Part shown: positions 1 through 8,568 of the stretch, in pieces | Position numbering within the stretch: position 1 is the stretch's first letter | Layout: each line of letters opens with the position of its first letter | DNA from: CAVPWP01 sp050789285 | GTDB lineage: Bacteria; Pseudomonadota; Alphaproteobacteria; Rhodobacterales; Rhodobacteraceae | Reading direction: 5' to 3' | Length of the DNA: 64,000 nt | NCBI RefSeq assembly: GCF_050789285.1 | Contig: NZ_JBOUVX010000002.1 | Location: 620,001-684,000 of the forward strand | Program-made: the position numbers and the translations under genes | Notes under the pieces: model-generated | What the model saw: only the letters and a program-made list of their open reading frames with translations | Told to the model about the DNA's origin: nothing | Database searches by the model: none

Positions 1-249
1 CTGCTTCCCCAGGGCCGTGTGGCGCAGATCCTGATGAACGCCGCCGTCTTCGCGCTCGCGCATCTGATGTACTGGAACTGGATCGTCGCCGCGATGACCT
101 TTGCCGGTGGTCTGGCCTTCGCCTGGTCCTATCGGGTGCGCGGAAACTTCCCCGAGGCCGTCGTGACGCACAGCATCGCCGGCGTGATTCTTTTCGCGTT
201 GGGCCTGGGGGTCTTCTTCTATTCGGGCAACGTCGAGCGGCCGTTCTAG
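1..249 (+). CDS. CPBP/CAAX-type intramembrane protease, C-terminal part (cut by window edge)
   Basis: Reading frame 1 is open from the first base and gives the last 82 residues; the start lies upstream of the window. The fragment is mostly hydrophobic, with membrane segments around residues 10-40 and 58-75. A FALAH stretch and a later VTHSIAG stretch resemble the second and third His-containing motifs of CPBP (abortive-infection/CAAX protease-like) membrane metalloproteases. The family cleaves or processes membrane or prenylated substrates; no substrate can be named here. Its stop overlaps by four bases the stop of the convergent cNMP-binding gene. The family call rests on short motifs, so it is moderate. 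Confidence 0.6.
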   Translation: MLPQGRVAQILMNAAVFALAHLMYWNWIVAAMTFAGGLAFAWSYRVRGNFPEAVVTHSIAGVILFALGLGVFFYSGNVERPF

Positions 250-941
250 GCCAGGCCGGCCATCGCCGCCGCGCGGACGTTCGCCGCGATGAGCTTCGTC
301 CGCGCTTCGGCCCCGATCCCTGCATCAAGCGCGATGCGGATCTCGGGCGCCTGCGCCATGAGCTTGCGCAGCGCCTCGGCGGGGACAGCGAAGATGCGGC
401 CGGGTTCGGTAAGCGTGACCGTCGCGATCGCCGGACTGCCGCTTGCGACGCCCAGTTCGCCCACCAGGGCTCCGGCCTTGCAGTCGGCCACCTCGCGCCC
501 GCCCACCACGACAGAGGCGCGCCCCTCTGCAAGGTAGACCAGCGCGGGGACAGGCGCGCCTTCCTCGGTGAACACGGTTCCCGCCTCGGCCTCGCGCCAG
601 TCTCCGGCGGCGAAGACCCGGCGGGCGAGGTAGGGTTCCAGACCCGGAAGCTTGGCGTCGAGAAACTGCCGCTCGTCCGTCGAGAAGCGCAGGCCGCTTG
701 TCAGGAAGTAGTAGCGTGCAAGCCCCACGATGCTGAGGGCGATCCAGCTTGTCTCGATCGTCGCGGACCAAAGGTTGAAGCTGCCCATGAGCGAGGTCAG
801 CATCAGCGACGACGCAAGGAGGTTCAGCGCCGGGTAGGCGTATCCCCTGTTGTTCAGCAGCCCCAGTTGCAGGGCGCCGTAGGACCCAAGATATAAGGAA
901 GCGCCAAGGACGCCGGCGATGTCGTGGATGATCGGTGCCAT
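246..941 (-). CDS. Membrane protein with C-terminal cyclic-nucleotide-binding-like domain
   Basis: A 231-residue protein. The first ~80 residues form about three membrane helices (roughly 6-28, 36-54 and 61-80), resembling the small CBU_0592-like membrane domain. Residues ~95-205 look like a Crp-type cyclic-nucleotide-binding beta-roll, with the glycine-rich turn GALVGELGVASG followed by a short core typical of the phosphate-binding cassette. There is no HTH, so it is a membrane-tethered sensor rather than a transcription factor. Ligand and partner are unknown. The ATG is preceded by an AGGGG ribosome-binding site. It is transcribed away from the cfa-like gene, 128 bp from that gene's end. 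Confidence 0.7.
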   Translation of the reverse strand: MAPIIHDIAGVLGASLYLGSYGALQLGLLNNRGYAYPALNLLASSLMLTSLMGSFNLWSATIETSWIALSIVGLARYYFLTSGLRFSTDERQFLDAKLPGLEPYLARRVFAAGDWREAEAGTVFTEEGAPVPALVYLAEGRASVVVGGREVADCKAGALVGELGVASGSPAIATVTLTEPGRIFAVPAEALRKLMAQAPEIRIALDAGIGAEARTKLIAANVRAAAMAGLA

Positions 942-1069
942 CAGGGGCGCCCCTCACGGTCACCGGGCTGAGGCCGACTCGGCTTCATGATCGATTATCC
1001 CGCGCCGTTTTGCGGGACTATGTGCTGGACGCCCTGAAGCAGGCAAGCGCAGTCGCCAGTCGCGGAGGG

Positions 1070-2299
1070 TCACTCGGCGGCGTGGCGCATCACGTCGGCA
1101 TCGGCGCGATAAAGATAGTCGCGGGTCAGCGGCACGGCATCCTGTCGGTGCGCCAGTTGCACCTGGAAGACACATTGCCGGCCATGGCGAAAGGTCTGTT
1201 CGCAGGCGACAAGATAATACTTCCACATCCGGCAGAACCGTTCGTCGTAAAGTCGGGCCGCCTCGTCGATCCGCGCCACAAACCGGTCGTACCAGCGGCG
1301 CAGCGTCTCGGCGTAGTGAAGGCGCAGGTATTCGATGTCCGTGGTGTAGAGGTCCTCTTTCTCGATGGCGCCGATCATCTCGGACATCGAGGGCACATAG
1401 CCTCCCGGGAAGATGTACTTCTCGATCCAGGGGCTGGTGTAGCTGGGCGGCGCGGTCCGACCGATCGTGTGGATAAGGGCGACGCCGCCGGGGGCGAGGC
1501 GATCGTGCACGGTTCGGAAGTATTCGCGGTAATGCGGCAGGCCGACGTGTTCGAACATGCCGACAGACACGATGCGGTCGAAGGTTTCATCCACGTCCCG
1601 ATAGTCCGTCAGCCGAAAGTCGATGCGTTCGGCAAGGCCAGCCGCCCGTGCGCGCGCGGTCGCGATCTTGTGCTGCTCTTCGCTAAGCGTGACGCCCACG
1701 ACCCGCGCGCCATAATCCCGCGCCAGCGTAAGGCCCATGCCGCCCCAGCCACAGCCGATGTCGAGGACGCGCATCCCCGGCTCGATCAGAAGCTTGCCCG
1801 CGATGTGATGCTTCTTGGCCTCCTGCGCTTCGTCCAGGGTCATGTCCGGCCGCGCGAAATAGGCGCAAGAATATTGCTTGTCGGCATCCAGAAAGAGATC
1901 GTAAAGCGCCGCGGACAGGTCGTAGTGATGGGCCACGTTCCGCCGCGCGCGGGCCGCCGGATTGAACTGCCGAAGGCGGCGCGACAGGTGGCGGGACGCT
2001 TCCGCCGGCTGCAGCCAGGCCGGTGCGCCACGGGCGGAGGAGTTTTCGATCGCCAGTCGGAAGAATCCGTGCAGGTCGTCGCCGTCGATCGTGATCAGGC
2101 CGTCGGTGTAGCCTTCGCCCAGCGCGAGTTCGGTGTTGGTGACGAGACGCTTGAAAAGTCCGTCATCCCCAAGGCGAACGGTCACCGGCGTTCCCGTGCC
2201 GTCGCCATACTGCCGCACCTCGCCATCCGGCATGTGCAAGACAAGGGTCCCGTGCCGGACCACGGTTTCCACCATCCGAATGAACAAAGACCGCCACAT
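1070..2299 (-). CDS. cfa: Cyclopropane-fatty-acyl-phospholipid synthase
   Basis: A 409-residue SAM-dependent enzyme that methylenates cis double bonds in membrane phospholipid acyl chains. The SAM-binding motif VLDIGCGWGG lies near residue 175, followed by GVTLSEEQ, and the Cfa-typical segments HHYDLS, YSCAYF and EHVG are present; the length fits the family. The frame could open 24 codons upstream, but the ATG at 2299 has an AGGGGG ribosome-binding site, giving a start MWRSLFIRM. It is divergent from bchE, so the 210-bp region between them holds both promoters. In Rhodobacter relatives a cfa gene is part of the singlet-oxygen response (family knowledge); I did not find a clear sigma-E site here. 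Confidence 0.9.
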   Translation of the reverse strand: MWRSLFIRMVETVVRHGTLVLHMPDGEVRQYGDGTGTPVTVRLGDDGLFKRLVTNTELALGEGYTDGLITIDGDDLHGFFRLAIENSSARGAPAWLQPAEASRHLSRRLRQFNPAARARRNVAHHYDLSAALYDLFLDADKQYSCAYFARPDMTLDEAQEAKKHHIAGKLLIEPGMRVLDIGCGWGGMGLTLARDYGARVVGVTLSEEQHKIATARARAAGLAERIDFRLTDYRDVDETFDRIVSVGMFEHVGLPHYREYFRTVHDRLAPGGVALIHTIGRTAPPSYTSPWIEKYIFPGGYVPSMSEMIGAIEKEDLYTTDIEYLRLHYAETLRRWYDRFVARIDEAARLYDERFCRMWKYYLVACEQTFRHGRQCVFQVQLAHRQDAVPLTRDYLYRADADVMRHAAE

Positions 2300-2446
2300 G
2301 GCCACCCCCTGTGGGCGCCACCCGCGCCCGGCTCGGTTTGCATGCTCACGGCGTCCGGACATCGCTGCCACGACGCCTTCCGGTCAGAGAGTGTGTGCGG
2401 GAATCACTGATTCGTAAAGGTTTTGCGATGCTTCGGCCTGCCTCGC

Positions 2447-2460
2447 TTGATCCATGTCAA
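2447..2460. promoter_or_regulatory. FNR/FnrL-type box upstream of bchE
   Basis: TTGATCCATGTCAA matches the FNR dyad TTGAT-N4-ATCAA with one mismatch. Its centre (2453.5) lies 41.5 bp upstream of a start point near 2495, which suits a -10-like TAAACT at 2482-2487. FnrL is known to activate bchE at low oxygen in Rhodobacter; the assignment here is by sequence only. Confidence 0.7.
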
Positions 2461-2479
2461 TTCAAGTTGTCAACCATAA

Positions 2480-2497
2480 TGTAAACTAAGACTTACA
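2480..2497. promoter_or_regulatory. PpsR/CrtJ-type operator upstream of bchE
   Basis: TGTAAACTAAGACTTACA is an exact TGT-N12-ACA palindrome, the PpsR/CrtJ consensus for aerobic repression of photosynthesis genes. It covers the inferred -10 and start region. A second imperfect copy (TGT-N12-TCA) lies at 2455-2472, seven bases upstream, which fits the paired-site pattern of this repressor. Confidence 0.8.
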
Positions 2498-2512
2498 AAT
2501 AGGGAGGCCGGC

Positions 2513-4177
2513 ATGCGGATTCTGTTCGTTCACCCCAACTACCACTCGGGCGGGGCGGAGATCGCCGGCAACTGGCCGCCCGCCTGGGTCGCCTATCTTG
2601 CGGGCTCGCTGAAGGCGGCGGGCTTCGACGACATCCACTTCATCGACGCAATGACCAACCACCTCGACGACGAGGCGCTAAAAGCTCGCATCGCCGAACT
2701 GCAGCCCGACGTGATCGGAACCACCGCCATCACGCCGTCGATCTATGTGGCCGAACGCGTCCTTCAACTTGCGCAGGAGGTGGCGCCGAATGCCCTGCGG
2801 GTCCTCGGCGGCATCCACGCGACCTTCATGTTCAAGCAGGTCCTGTCCGAAGCGCCCTGGATCGACGTCATCGTCCGGGGCGAGGGCGAAGAGATCATCA
2901 CCGAACTGATGCTGGCCGTGGAAGACGGGCGCTGGCCCGCCGACCGTCACAGGATCCACGGTCTCGCCTTCCTCGACGGCGAGGACATCGTCGCCACGCC
3001 GGCGGCCTCGACCGTCAAGAACCTGGACGGGCTTGATCCCGACTGGACGCTTCTCGAGTGGGAAAAGTACATCTACGTCCCCCTGGGCGTGAAGGTCGCG
3101 ATCCCGAACATGGCGCGGGGGTGCCCCTTCACCTGCTCGTTCTGTTCGCAATGGAAATTCTGGCGCGACTACCGCGTGCGCGACCCGAGAAAGGTCGTCG
3201 ACGAGATCGAGCGGCTGGTGACAGACCACGGTGTCGGTTTCTTCATCCTTGCCGACGAAGAGCCCACCATCAATCGCAAGAAGTTCGTCCAGTTCTGCGA
3301 AGAACTCATCGCGCGCGGACTGAACGAGAAGGTGAAATGGGGCATCAACACCCGCGTAACCGACATCTACCGCGACCGCGAGCTTCTGAAATTCTACCGC
3401 AAGGCCGGCCTCGTCCACGTCAGCCTCGGCACCGAGGCCGCGGCACAACTCAAGCTTGACCAGTTCAACAAGGAAACCAAGGTCGAAGAGAACAAGGAGG
3501 CGATCCGCCTGCTGCGCGAGGCCGACATCTTCGTCGAAGCCCAGTTCATCGTCGGCCTCGACAACGAGACGCCCGAAACGCTGGAAGAGACCTTCCAGAT
3601 GGCCTGGGACTGGCAGCCCGACCTTGCCAACTGGGCCATGTACACGCCCTGGCCCTTCACCCCGCTATTCCAGGAGTTGAAGGACAAGGTCGAGGTCTTC
3701 GACTTCTCGAAGTACAACTTCGTCACCCCGATCATGACACCGGCCGCGATGACACGGGGCGAGTTGCTGGACGGGGTGATGAGGAATTACCGGCGCTTCT
3801 ACATGCGCAAGGCGCTGTTCCACTATCCGTGGCGCGGCACCGGCTTCCGGCGGCGGTATCTTCTGGGTTGCCTCAAGGCCTTCCTCAAGGCCGGCGTCGG
3901 CCGCACTTTCTATGACCTCGGCAAGGCGGGCTATTGGGGCCCGCAGACGAAGGACAAGGTGCATTTCGACTTCGACGAGTCCCGCACCATCGCCGAGGCG
4001 CAGATGGAAGACTGGGAAGCCGCCGCCGATCGCGCCGCACGCGCGGCCGAGCGGCGCGAGGCCGTGCGCGCCCAGATGAAGGATCGCGCGGCCGAACGCA
4101 GCGGGTCCTTCAGGATGCCGAACGGCGCCGAGGTGCGGGTCTGCGGCGGCGGGACCGAGCAGATGAGCGATGCCTGA
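2513..4177 (+). CDS. bchE: Anaerobic magnesium-protoporphyrin IX monomethyl ester cyclase (radical SAM, B12-binding)
   Basis: The oxygen-independent cyclase that forms the fifth (E) ring of bacteriochlorophyll, converting Mg-protoporphyrin IX monomethyl ester to protochlorophyllide. The 554-residue length is normal. An N-terminal B12-binding Rossmann domain spans ~1-150; a radical SAM domain follows with the cluster motif C204-x3-C208-x2-C211 (GCPFTCSFC). The C-terminal ~100 residues are charged and alanine-rich. ATG 2513 has a strong AGGGAGG site at 2501-2507. It overlaps bchJ by eight bases, so the two are coupled. The promoter carries FnrL- and PpsR-type sites, as expected for low-oxygen expression. 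No oxygen-dependent AcsF cyclase is in the window. Confidence 0.95.
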   Translation: MRILFVHPNYHSGGAEIAGNWPPAWVAYLAGSLKAAGFDDIHFIDAMTNHLDDEALKARIAELQPDVIGTTAITPSIYVAERVLQLAQEVAPNALRVLGGIHATFMFKQVLSEAPWIDVIVRGEGEEIITELMLAVEDGRWPADRHRIHGLAFLDGEDIVATPAASTVKNLDGLDPDWTLLEWEKYIYVPLGVKVAIPNMARGCPFTCSFCSQWKFWRDYRVRDPRKVVDEIERLVTDHGVGFFILADEEPTINRKKFVQFCEELIARGLNEKVKWGINTRVTDIYRDRELLKFYRKAGLVHVSLGTEAAAQLKLDQFNKETKVEENKEAIRLLREADIFVEAQFIVGLDNETPETLEETFQMAWDWQPDLANWAMYTPWPFTPLFQELKDKVEVFDFSKYNFVTPIMTPAAMTRGELLDGVMRNYRRFYMRKALFHYPWRGTGFRRRYLLGCLKAFLKAGVGRTFYDLGKAGYWGPQTKDKVHFDFDESRTIAEAQMEDWEAAADRAARAAERREAVRAQMKDRAAERSGSFRMPNGAEVRVCGGGTEQMSDA

Positions 4178-4760
4178 CGGGGCGGACCACGCCGGGCTCA
4201 TCGGGCCGAACGCCCTGACGCAGCTTCTGCCGCTGCTGGAAAGGGCGGGCGGCGCCCGTCTGCGCGACAGGCTTCTGGCCGAGGCCGGCATCTTCGTGCT
4301 GCCCGACATGACGGGTCTGGTCGACGAAGCGCCGGTCGCGCGCCTGCACCAGGCGATGCGGGCGCAAATTCCCGACCTTGCGCCCGCGCTGGCCTGGGAA
4401 GCCGGTGTGCGGACGGCCGACTACATCATCGCCAACCGGATCCCCGGCCCCGTGGTTGTGCTCCTGCGGGGTCTGCCCGTTCCGCTTGCCGCGCCGCTTC
4501 TCGTCCGCGCGATCGCGCAGCACGCCTGGACCTTCGCCGGATCGGGTCGGTTCGAAGTGCTCTCGCGCCGACCGCTGCGGGTCGCGATCCACGACAACCC
4601 CGTGGTGCGCGGTGAAATCGCGTCGCACCGCCTGTGTCACTGGCACGCGGCCGTCTTCGAGCGGCTCTTCACCAGTCTCGTCCATGGCGGCTGGCGCGCG
4701 CGCGAGGTCGAATGCTGCGCCATGGGGCACCCCGCCTGCGTTTTCGAGATCGGCCCCTGA
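4170..4760 (+). CDS. bchJ: BchJ, V4R-domain protein of bacteriochlorophyll synthesis
   Basis: A 196-residue protein overlapping the end of bchE by eight bases. The C-terminal half matches the V4R (4-vinyl reductase) domain, including the cysteine-containing end ECCAMGHPACVFEIG that usually forms the small-molecule or metal-binding core. BchJ was first proposed to be a divinyl-protochlorophyllide 4-vinyl reductase; later work assigns that reaction to BciA/BciB, and BchJ is now regarded as an accessory factor that delivers or protects the substrate. The bchE-bchJ order is conserved in Rhodobacter, which supports the call. No separate promoter is needed. Confidence 0.88.
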   Translation: MPDGADHAGLIGPNALTQLLPLLERAGGARLRDRLLAEAGIFVLPDMTGLVDEAPVARLHQAMRAQIPDLAPALAWEAGVRTADYIIANRIPGPVVVLLRGLPVPLAAPLLVRAIAQHAWTFAGSGRFEVLSRRPLRVAIHDNPVVRGEIASHRLCHWHAAVFERLFTSLVHGGWRAREVECCAMGHPACVFEIGP

Positions 4761-4883
4761 GCCTTCGTCTTGGCCCAAATATCCCCGCCGGAGGCACGCC
4801 GCGTCAGCGGCGTTCCCTTGACTTCCCGGCCCAACCCTAGTGTATCGGCCCGACGGATTTCCGGCCCCGAAGGAGCCCCAAGG

Positions 4884-6659
4884 ATGCACGCCTATCGCAG
4901 CCACACCTGCGCCGAACTGAACACGTCGCATGTCGGCCAGACGGTCCGCCTGTCGGGCTGGGTCCACCGGGTGCGCGACCACGGCGGGATCCTTTTCATC
5001 GATCTGCGCGATCATTTCGGCGTCACACAGGTGCTGGCCGACCCCGACAGCCCGGCCTTCGCGGCGGTCGAGAAGGTGCGCAGCGAATGGTGCATCCGCA
5101 TCGACGGAGAGGTGAAGGCCCGCGACGCCTCGCTCGTGAACCCCAAGATCCCGACCGGCGAGATCGAAGTCTTCGTCCGCGACCTCGAGGTTCTGGGCGC
5201 GGCGGAAGAACTGCCGCTGATGGTCTTCGGCGATCAGGACTATCCCGAAGAGACGCGGCTGCGGTATCGCTTCCTCGACCTGCGGCGCGAGAAGCTGCAG
5301 CGCAACATCACGCTTCGGTCGGACGTCATCGCCTCGATCCGGCGGCGGATGTGGGACAAGGGCTTCCGCGAATACCAGACGCCGATCATCACGGCGTCCT
5401 CGCCCGAAGGCGCGCGCGACTTCCTCGTGCCGTCGCGGCTGCATCCGGGCAAGTTCTATGCGCTGCCGCAGGCGCCGCAGATCTTCAAGCAGCTGATCAT
5501 GGTCTCGGGCTTCGACCGCTATTTCCAGATCGCGCCCTGTTTCCGCGACGAAGACCCGCGCGCCGACCGCAGCCCGACCGACTTCTACCAGCTCGACATG
5601 GAGATGTCCTTCGTCCGCCAGCAGGACATCTTCGACACGGTGCAGCCGGTGATCCAGGGCATTTTCGAGGAATTCGGCAAGGGCCGGCCCGTCGACAAGG
5701 TCTGGCCGCACATCGCCTACGCGGACGCGCTGAAGTGGTATGGCACCGACAAGCCCGACCTGCGCAACCCGATCAAGATGCAGGACGTGTCCGAACATTT
5801 CCGTGGCTCGGGCTTCGCCATCTTCGCGAACCTGCTCGAGCACGAGGGCAACGAGATCCGGGCGATCCCCGCCCCCGGCGGCGGCAGCCGCAAGTTCTGC
5901 GACCGGATGAACGCCTATGCCCAAAGCCAGGGTCTTCCGGGCATGGGCTATATCTTCTGGCGCGACGGCGAGGACGGGATGGAGGCGGCTGGCCCACTGG
6001 CCAAGAACATCGGCCCCGAACGCACCGACGCGATCCGGCATCAGATGAAGCTCGGCAAGGGCGACGCGGTCTTCTTCCTGGGCGGCAAGCCCGAGGATTT
6101 CGAAGGCGTGGCGGGGCGCGCGCGCACCGTCATCGGCGAAGAGCTGGGACTGACGGACCACAACCGCTTCGCCTTCTGCTGGATCGTCGACTTCCCGATG
6201 TACGAAAAGGACGCCGAGACCGGCAGGATCGACTTCAGCCACAACCCCTTCTCGATGCCGCAGGGCGGGGTCGAGGCGCTTGCAGGTGATCCGCTGAAGG
6301 TACTGGGCTATCAGTACGATCTTGCCTGCAACGGCTACGAGCTGATCTCGGGCGCGATTCGCAACCACAAGCCCGAAATCATGTTCAAGGCCTTCGCCCT
6401 GGCCGGCTACGCCGTGGACGAGGTGCGCCGCCGGTTCCCCGGTCTCATCAACGCCTTCCGCTTCGGCGCGCCGCCGCATGGCGGCTGCGCGGCGGGGATC
6501 GACCGGATGGTGATGCTTCTGGCCGACGAGGCGAACATCCGCGAGGTCATCATGTTCCCGATGAACCAGCGCGCCGAGGACCTGATGATGGGCGCCCCAT
6601 CCGAGCCCACGGCCGAGCAGCTGATGGACCTGAGCCTGCGGGTGGTGCCGCGCGACTGA
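4884..6659 (+). CDS. aspS: Aspartyl-tRNA synthetase
   Basis: A 591-residue class II aminoacyl-tRNA synthetase of the bacterial type that charges tRNA-Asp (and possibly tRNA-Asn if the enzyme is non-discriminating). Visible parts are the N-terminal OB-fold anticodon-binding domain (GWVHRVRDHGGILFIDLRD), class II motif 2 (CFRDEDPRADRSPTDFYQLD), the bacterial GAD insertion (~290-420) and motif 3 (GCAAGIDRMVMLL). The frame is open further upstream, but ATG 4884 has AGGAG at 4871-4875 and gives the usual MHAYRSHTCAEL start. It lies 123 bp after bchJ and probably has its own promoter. Confidence 0.96.
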   Translation: MHAYRSHTCAELNTSHVGQTVRLSGWVHRVRDHGGILFIDLRDHFGVTQVLADPDSPAFAAVEKVRSEWCIRIDGEVKARDASLVNPKIPTGEIEVFVRDLEVLGAAEELPLMVFGDQDYPEETRLRYRFLDLRREKLQRNITLRSDVIASIRRRMWDKGFREYQTPIITASSPEGARDFLVPSRLHPGKFYALPQAPQIFKQLIMVSGFDRYFQIAPCFRDEDPRADRSPTDFYQLDMEMSFVRQQDIFDTVQPVIQGIFEEFGKGRPVDKVWPHIAYADALKWYGTDKPDLRNPIKMQDVSEHFRGSGFAIFANLLEHEGNEIRAIPAPGGGSRKFCDRMNAYAQSQGLPGMGYIFWRDGEDGMEAAGPLAKNIGPERTDAIRHQMKLGKGDAVFFLGGKPEDFEGVAGRARTVIGEELGLTDHNRFAFCWIVDFPMYEKDAETGRIDFSHNPFSMPQGGVEALAGDPLKVLGYQYDLACNGYELISGAIRNHKPEIMFKAFALAGYAVDEVRRRFPGLINAFRFGAPPHGGCAAGIDRMVMLLADEANIREVIMFPMNQRAEDLMMGAPSEPTAEQLMDLSLRVVPRD

Positions 6660-6996
6660 CGCGTCATCGGCCGAGCGGATCTTCCATTTCCGCCGAAAGT
6701 GCCGAATGACGACGATCGGGAATGCTTCGAACCCCCGAGGCTTCCCTTGCTTGGCCCGGTGCGGCGGACCCATGGGCTGGATATCTGCCCACGTCAGGCG
6801 CCCACCCGCCAGGATCGGGACACGCCGGCCCGACGTCACCTCGTCATGAACGAGATGGCAAACCGCGTGCACGATCCGCAGCCGGGTTTCTGCGGCGGCG
6901 ACGGTCGCTGTCGATCGGCTTGTCACCGGGCCATCGGCCTTTTGGCTTGGCGTGCCTTGCGTCATGGGGCACGACTGGCGCGAAAGGACCCGACCC
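6660..6996. other. Intergenic stretch after aspS, no gene recognised
   Basis: About 340 bases between aspS and the acetyltransferase. Both strands contain open frames, but they are low-complexity Arg/Pro-rich shadows without a ribosome-binding site or recognisable motif. I see no hairpin-T terminator, tRNA or repeat. Confidence 0.5.
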
Positions 6997-7710
6997 ATGC
7001 ACGACCCGAACCAGGCCCTTCCCGACTGGGCGCCGCCGCCGCGCCCGTCACGCGCGCCCATGACGGGCCGGTATGTGCGGCTCGACCCCCTCTCGACGGC
7101 TCATGCGGCCGACCTGCACCGCGCCAATGCGGAAAGCGACGCGATCTGGGAGTATCTGCCCTACGGCCCCTTTCCAGACGCGGCCGCTTATCGCGCCTGG
7201 GTCGAGACGGTCGCCGGCCGGGACGATCCCCTGTTCTTCGCGATCCGCAACCTTGAAACCGGACGGTGGTGTGGGGTGGCAAGCTGCCTTCGGATCACGC
7301 CAGAGGCAGGGACGATCGAGGTTGGGCACATCAACTTCGCCCCCGCACTGCAACGCACACGGGCCGCGACCGAAGCGATGTCGCTCATGATGGCCCGCGC
7401 CTTCGAGACGGGGTACCGGCGCTATGAATGGAAGTGCAACGCACGGAACCTCGGATCGCGCCGGGCGGCGCAGCGGCTGGGCTTCAGCTATGAAGGCGTC
7501 TTCCGTCAGGCGGCGGTCATCAAGGGGCGAAATCGCGACACTGCCTGGTTCGCGGCGATCGATGCGGAGTGGCCGCGCCTTCGGGCGGCGTTCGAAGCCT
7601 GGCTCGATCCCGCGAATTTCGACGGTGCGGGCCGGCAGCGAACGCCGCTGTCCGATCTGACGGCCCCGATCCTTGCCGCGCGCGATCCGGCGCTTCAGGC
7701 CGGCGCTTGA
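6997..7710 (+). CDS. GNAT-family N-acetyltransferase (RimJ/RimL-like)
   Basis: A 237-residue protein with a GNAT fold of the RimJ/RimL type. The segment GHINFAPALQRTRAATEAM is the beta4/alpha3 acetyl-CoA pyrophosphate loop region, and EWKCNARNLGSRRAAQRLGF is the typical C-terminal core. Such enzymes acetylate protein N-termini or small amines; the substrate is not predictable. ATG 6997 is preceded by AAAGGA with an eight-base spacer; an in-frame start at 6952 lacks a site. The gene converges on the response-regulator gene with three bases between stops. Confidence 0.85.
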   Translation: MHDPNQALPDWAPPPRPSRAPMTGRYVRLDPLSTAHAADLHRANAESDAIWEYLPYGPFPDAAAYRAWVETVAGRDDPLFFAIRNLETGRWCGVASCLRITPEAGTIEVGHINFAPALQRTRAATEAMSLMMARAFETGYRRYEWKCNARNLGSRRAAQRLGFSYEGVFRQAAVIKGRNRDTAWFAAIDAEWPRLRAAFEAWLDPANFDGAGRQRTPLSDLTAPILAARDPALQAGA

Positions 7711-7713
7711 GAC

Positions 7714-8433
7714 TTAAACCACGGCGCGTCGCCTGAGCCGGTCTTCGACAAGGCCCGTCAGTCGGCCGATCCGGACAGGGTCGCCCTCTCCGTCGCCGTC
7801 CCGGCCGGCAAAAGCCTCGGCCGCCGCCGCAAGTTCGGCATCCTCGGCCGACCGGGCGAGTCCGGCCAGAAAGCGCGAGGCATAACGCAGGGTGCCGGCG
7901 TCCTGCGCGCCCCCCAGGAGGTTGAGGATATGCTCAAGATCGTCGCGCAGCGCCAGCCGGTCGGGGCGTACGTGTTCGTCCGGCAGGGCGCGCAATCCGG
8001 TGGGGCGCGCCGCGTCCGGCAGGCGCGACAGCACCGCTTCCTGAAACTGCGCAAGCGAGGTGATCGGCTTGGCGAGAAACCCGTCCGCCCCCGCAGCCCG
8101 CGCCGCATCCACCAGAGAGACGTCCCCCGACGTTGCAAGGATGACCAGGGCCCGCGCGGAAGGGGCGGCAAGCTCGGCGATCAGGTCAAGTCCGGACCCA
8201 TCCGGCAGGCCCAGGTCGACGATGACCACCGACGGATGGTAGGCGCGCAGGTGGCGGCCGGCAGCCCGCAGACTGTCGGCCCTTCGGATACGCGCGCCCG
8301 AACGCAGGCACAGAAGCCGCATCGCTTCCGACGCGAAGCGGCTGTCTTCGACCAGAAGGATGGTATGGCCCATCAGCGGCCGTTCGGCCGTAGGCCGCGC
8401 GTTGTGCAGGAAATCGGCAATCGAGTCGGGCAT
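7714..8433 (-). CDS. Response regulator with receiver domain and helical C-terminus, no DNA-binding domain
   Basis: A 239-residue protein. Residues ~22-145 are a receiver domain: acidic pair E29-D30, phosphoacceptor D73 in VIVDLGLPDGSG, a Ser in LATSG, and the conserved Lys in FLAKPI. The remaining ~90 residues are predicted helical (DDLEHILNLLGGAQD...RFLAGLARSAED) and could act as a phosphotransfer or protein-interaction domain. No HTH is present, so output is likely by protein contact. The first 20 residues precede the usual receiver start (MGHTILLVEDS), but the upstream ATG has a GAGGTGA site. No histidine kinase gene is adjacent. Confidence 0.85.
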   Translation of the reverse strand: MPDSIADFLHNARPTAERPLMGHTILLVEDSRFASEAMRLLCLRSGARIRRADSLRAAGRHLRAYHPSVVIVDLGLPDGSGLDLIAELAAPSARALVILATSGDVSLVDAARAAGADGFLAKPITSLAQFQEAVLSRLPDAARPTGLRALPDEHVRPDRLALRDDLEHILNLLGGAQDAGTLRYASRFLAGLARSAEDAELAAAAEAFAGRDGDGEGDPVRIGRLTGLVEDRLRRRAVV

Positions 8434-8454
8434 GCGTCACCTCTGCGTCGGTTC

Positions 8455-8476
8455 GCAGCGATTAGGGCAGCGATTA
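8455..8476. repeat. Two copies of a 10-bp direct repeat between divergent genes
   Basis: GCAGCGATTA occurs at 8455-8464 and again at 8467-8476, a 12-bp period. It lies just upstream of the response-regulator ATG (8433) and about 95 bp before the creatininase gene. It could be an operator or a chance duplication. Confidence 0.5.
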
Positions 8477-8568
8477 CCTAAGCACTGGTAAACGCCGCTG
8501 GCGAAAGGTCCTGTCGCATGCTGGAAATCGGGCTAAGCTGATGCCAACCCGAACAGATCGAGTGCCCC

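Noticed and set aside
4110..7061. A 983-codon minus-strand open frame across bchJ and aspS
   Set aside because: Antisense shadow of clearly real plus-strand genes; sequence is Arg/His/Asp-rich without domain motifs or ribosome-binding site.
7714..8433. Chemotaxis (CheY) or DNA-binding response regulator
   Set aside because: Longer than CheY, with an extra helical domain, and no HTH; no chemotaxis genes nearby.
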